64,000 bases of DNA from Ceratobasidium sp. AG-K (lineage: Eukaryota; Basidiomycota; Agaricomycetes; Cantharellales; Ceratobasidiaceae), in assembly GCA_037039685.1 (NCBI GenBank), contig JAWNGF010000012.1, forward strand, positions 1,674,001 through 1,738,000, written 5' to 3'. Position 1 is the first letter of the stretch, and every line of letters starts with the position of its first letter. The position numbers and the translations under genes were made by a program. Shown piece after piece: positions 63,392 to 64,000 of this stretch. Below the pieces are notes generated by a model, which saw only the letters and a list, made by a program, of their open reading frames with translations, was not told where the DNA came from and did not search any database.

Positions 63392-63845
63392 TGTTGTGAG
63401 CTAGCTCACTCCATCGGACTCGCCCGTTGTCTCGCCCGCCTTTCCCCTCTGTATGTTACGTTCCCGTTTCTGTTTGCCGCGTTGCCGCCTTCTTGTGGTT
63501 TTTCTGTTACATTAGGTAACGCGACTGTGCTTTGTACGAGTCATGTCTGTTCATACAGCATGACTCACATGGACACTCCTGACTGGCTTTTATGTATGAC
63601 TCGTGTGGCTGCGCCTTGTATGACTCAGCCTCTTTCTGACTATATATAGAAGACCAACAAGCCTGGCAACCCCAGCTTGTTTTGTCTCGTCAAAACATCC
63701 CTTTGAGTGACACTCAGAACCACCCCTACCCTCAAGAGCCTACAGACACTTAAGTGTGTTGCGGTTCAAGAGGTCACTTAGGTCTTAGTGCCGTCCACTC
63801 TCCATCGCGGCTTGTCTCATAGCCACCAAGAAGAAGCTTGCGACA
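63392..63845 (+). repeat. 3' LTR of A2
   Basis: 454 bp, starting TGTTGTGAGC. Three of the five differences from the 5' LTR are CG versus TG/CA. It is followed by the target copy tgatg. Confidence 0.95.
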
Positions 63846-64000
63846 TGATGGCAGCAAGTGACAACATACAAGCATAGCTGGAGATCATGAAACAATAACC
63901 TCAATTGATTGTATCTGTGGGGACAGCTCAGTCCTACCTCCCATGATCATCATGAAGTGGGTGAAAGTCTAAGTTTCATGGTTGAAAAATAGTCCACTTC
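63846..64000. other. Flank of A2, unassigned
   Basis: The continuation of the pre-insertion site. CpG-poor, with no feature recognisable in 155 bp. Confidence 0.5.

Larger units (their letters stand above)
56628..63845 (+). mobile_element. Full-length young gypsy retrotransposon A2 (TSD tgatg)
   Basis: A 7,218-bp Ty3/Gypsy chromovirus with 454-bp LTRs that differ at five positions by my count. The perfect duplication tgatg is at 56623-56627 and 63846-63850. gag and pol are fully open, with all catalytic motifs, and are joined by a -1 frameshift site. ORF3 has one stop. It is the best candidate in the window for an element with working gag and pol. Same family and orientation as A1. Confidence 0.96.

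Noticed and set aside
43926..63850. tgatg duplications at both 43926/44422 and 56623/63846 as a sign of target-site preference
   Set aside because: Two identical pentamers among about ten target sites is weak. The others (ctcat, ccaat, cgctt, gcaac, gtttt, tacag) share no clear motif.
63846..64000. Continuation of the pogo remnant (55870-56405) beyond A2
   Set aside because: The 155 bp after the target copy contain no DDE-type motif, and the pogo similarity already ends about 220 bp before A2.

Overview
Reading the sequence directly, this window looks like a filamentous basidiomycete chromosome, probably an agaricomycete. The evidence is very short GT-AG introns (about 45-60 nt), CTAAC/CTNAC branch sites, the host gene families at the left end, and chromodomain Ty3/Gypsy (Tf1/sushi-like) retrotransposons. 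A Rhizoctonia-like fungus would fit, but the species is an inference.

Host genes occupy only the first 3.1 kb: the 3' end of a Prp2/DHX16-type splicing helicase (+), a complete five-exon DUF427 protein (-), and a seven-exon mitochondrial carrier of the NAD+/pyrimidine-nucleotide type (+) that carries one frameshift. I recognise no host gene from about 3.1 kb to the end. The rest is a transposon nest at least 60 kb long.

Layout of the nest: a Tc1-like DD34E element with 230-bp inverted repeats (3996-5620); a decayed gypsy element E whose 5' LTR is split by a solo LTR (5626-8210); the 3' end of a minus-strand gypsy D (8335-9335); 3' fragments of other gypsies (9340-10835); a pogo-like transposon with two catalytic Asp-to-Asn changes (11188-13915); the 3' end of gypsy C (13940-14655); an old family-B gypsy (14660-16993, 23975-24743) split by a full-length family-B element B1 (16994-23969, TSD ccaat); a decayed Ty1/copia element split by the young element A1 (27717-34946, TSD cgctt); further family-B fragments; a field of solo LTRs in both orientations (36-54 kb); a pogo remnant; and a second young element A2 (56628-63845, TSD tgatg).

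Family-A elements are complete in architecture: LTR, self-priming site, gag with zinc knuckle, a -1 ribosomal frameshift signal (G GGA AAA plus hairpin), pol (protease, reverse transcriptase, RNase H, integrase, chromodomain), an extra ORF3, a hairpin and polypurine tract, and LTR. A2 keeps gag and pol open but has a stop in ORF3. A1 keeps ORF3 but has single stops in gag and pol.

The most interesting signals are: (1) an accessory ORF3 between the chromodomain and the 3' LTR, recognisable in families A, B and C and positionally in D, which I cannot assign to a known family; (2) 12-nt LTR/primer-site complementarity that covaries between three families, implying Tf1-like self-priming; (3) canonical -1 frameshift cassettes in families A and B; (4) arrays of TGASTCA (Gcn4/AP-1 type) sites upstream of LTR TATA boxes; (5) strong CpG loss in old copies beside CpG-rich young ones, as expected from methylation-driven decay.
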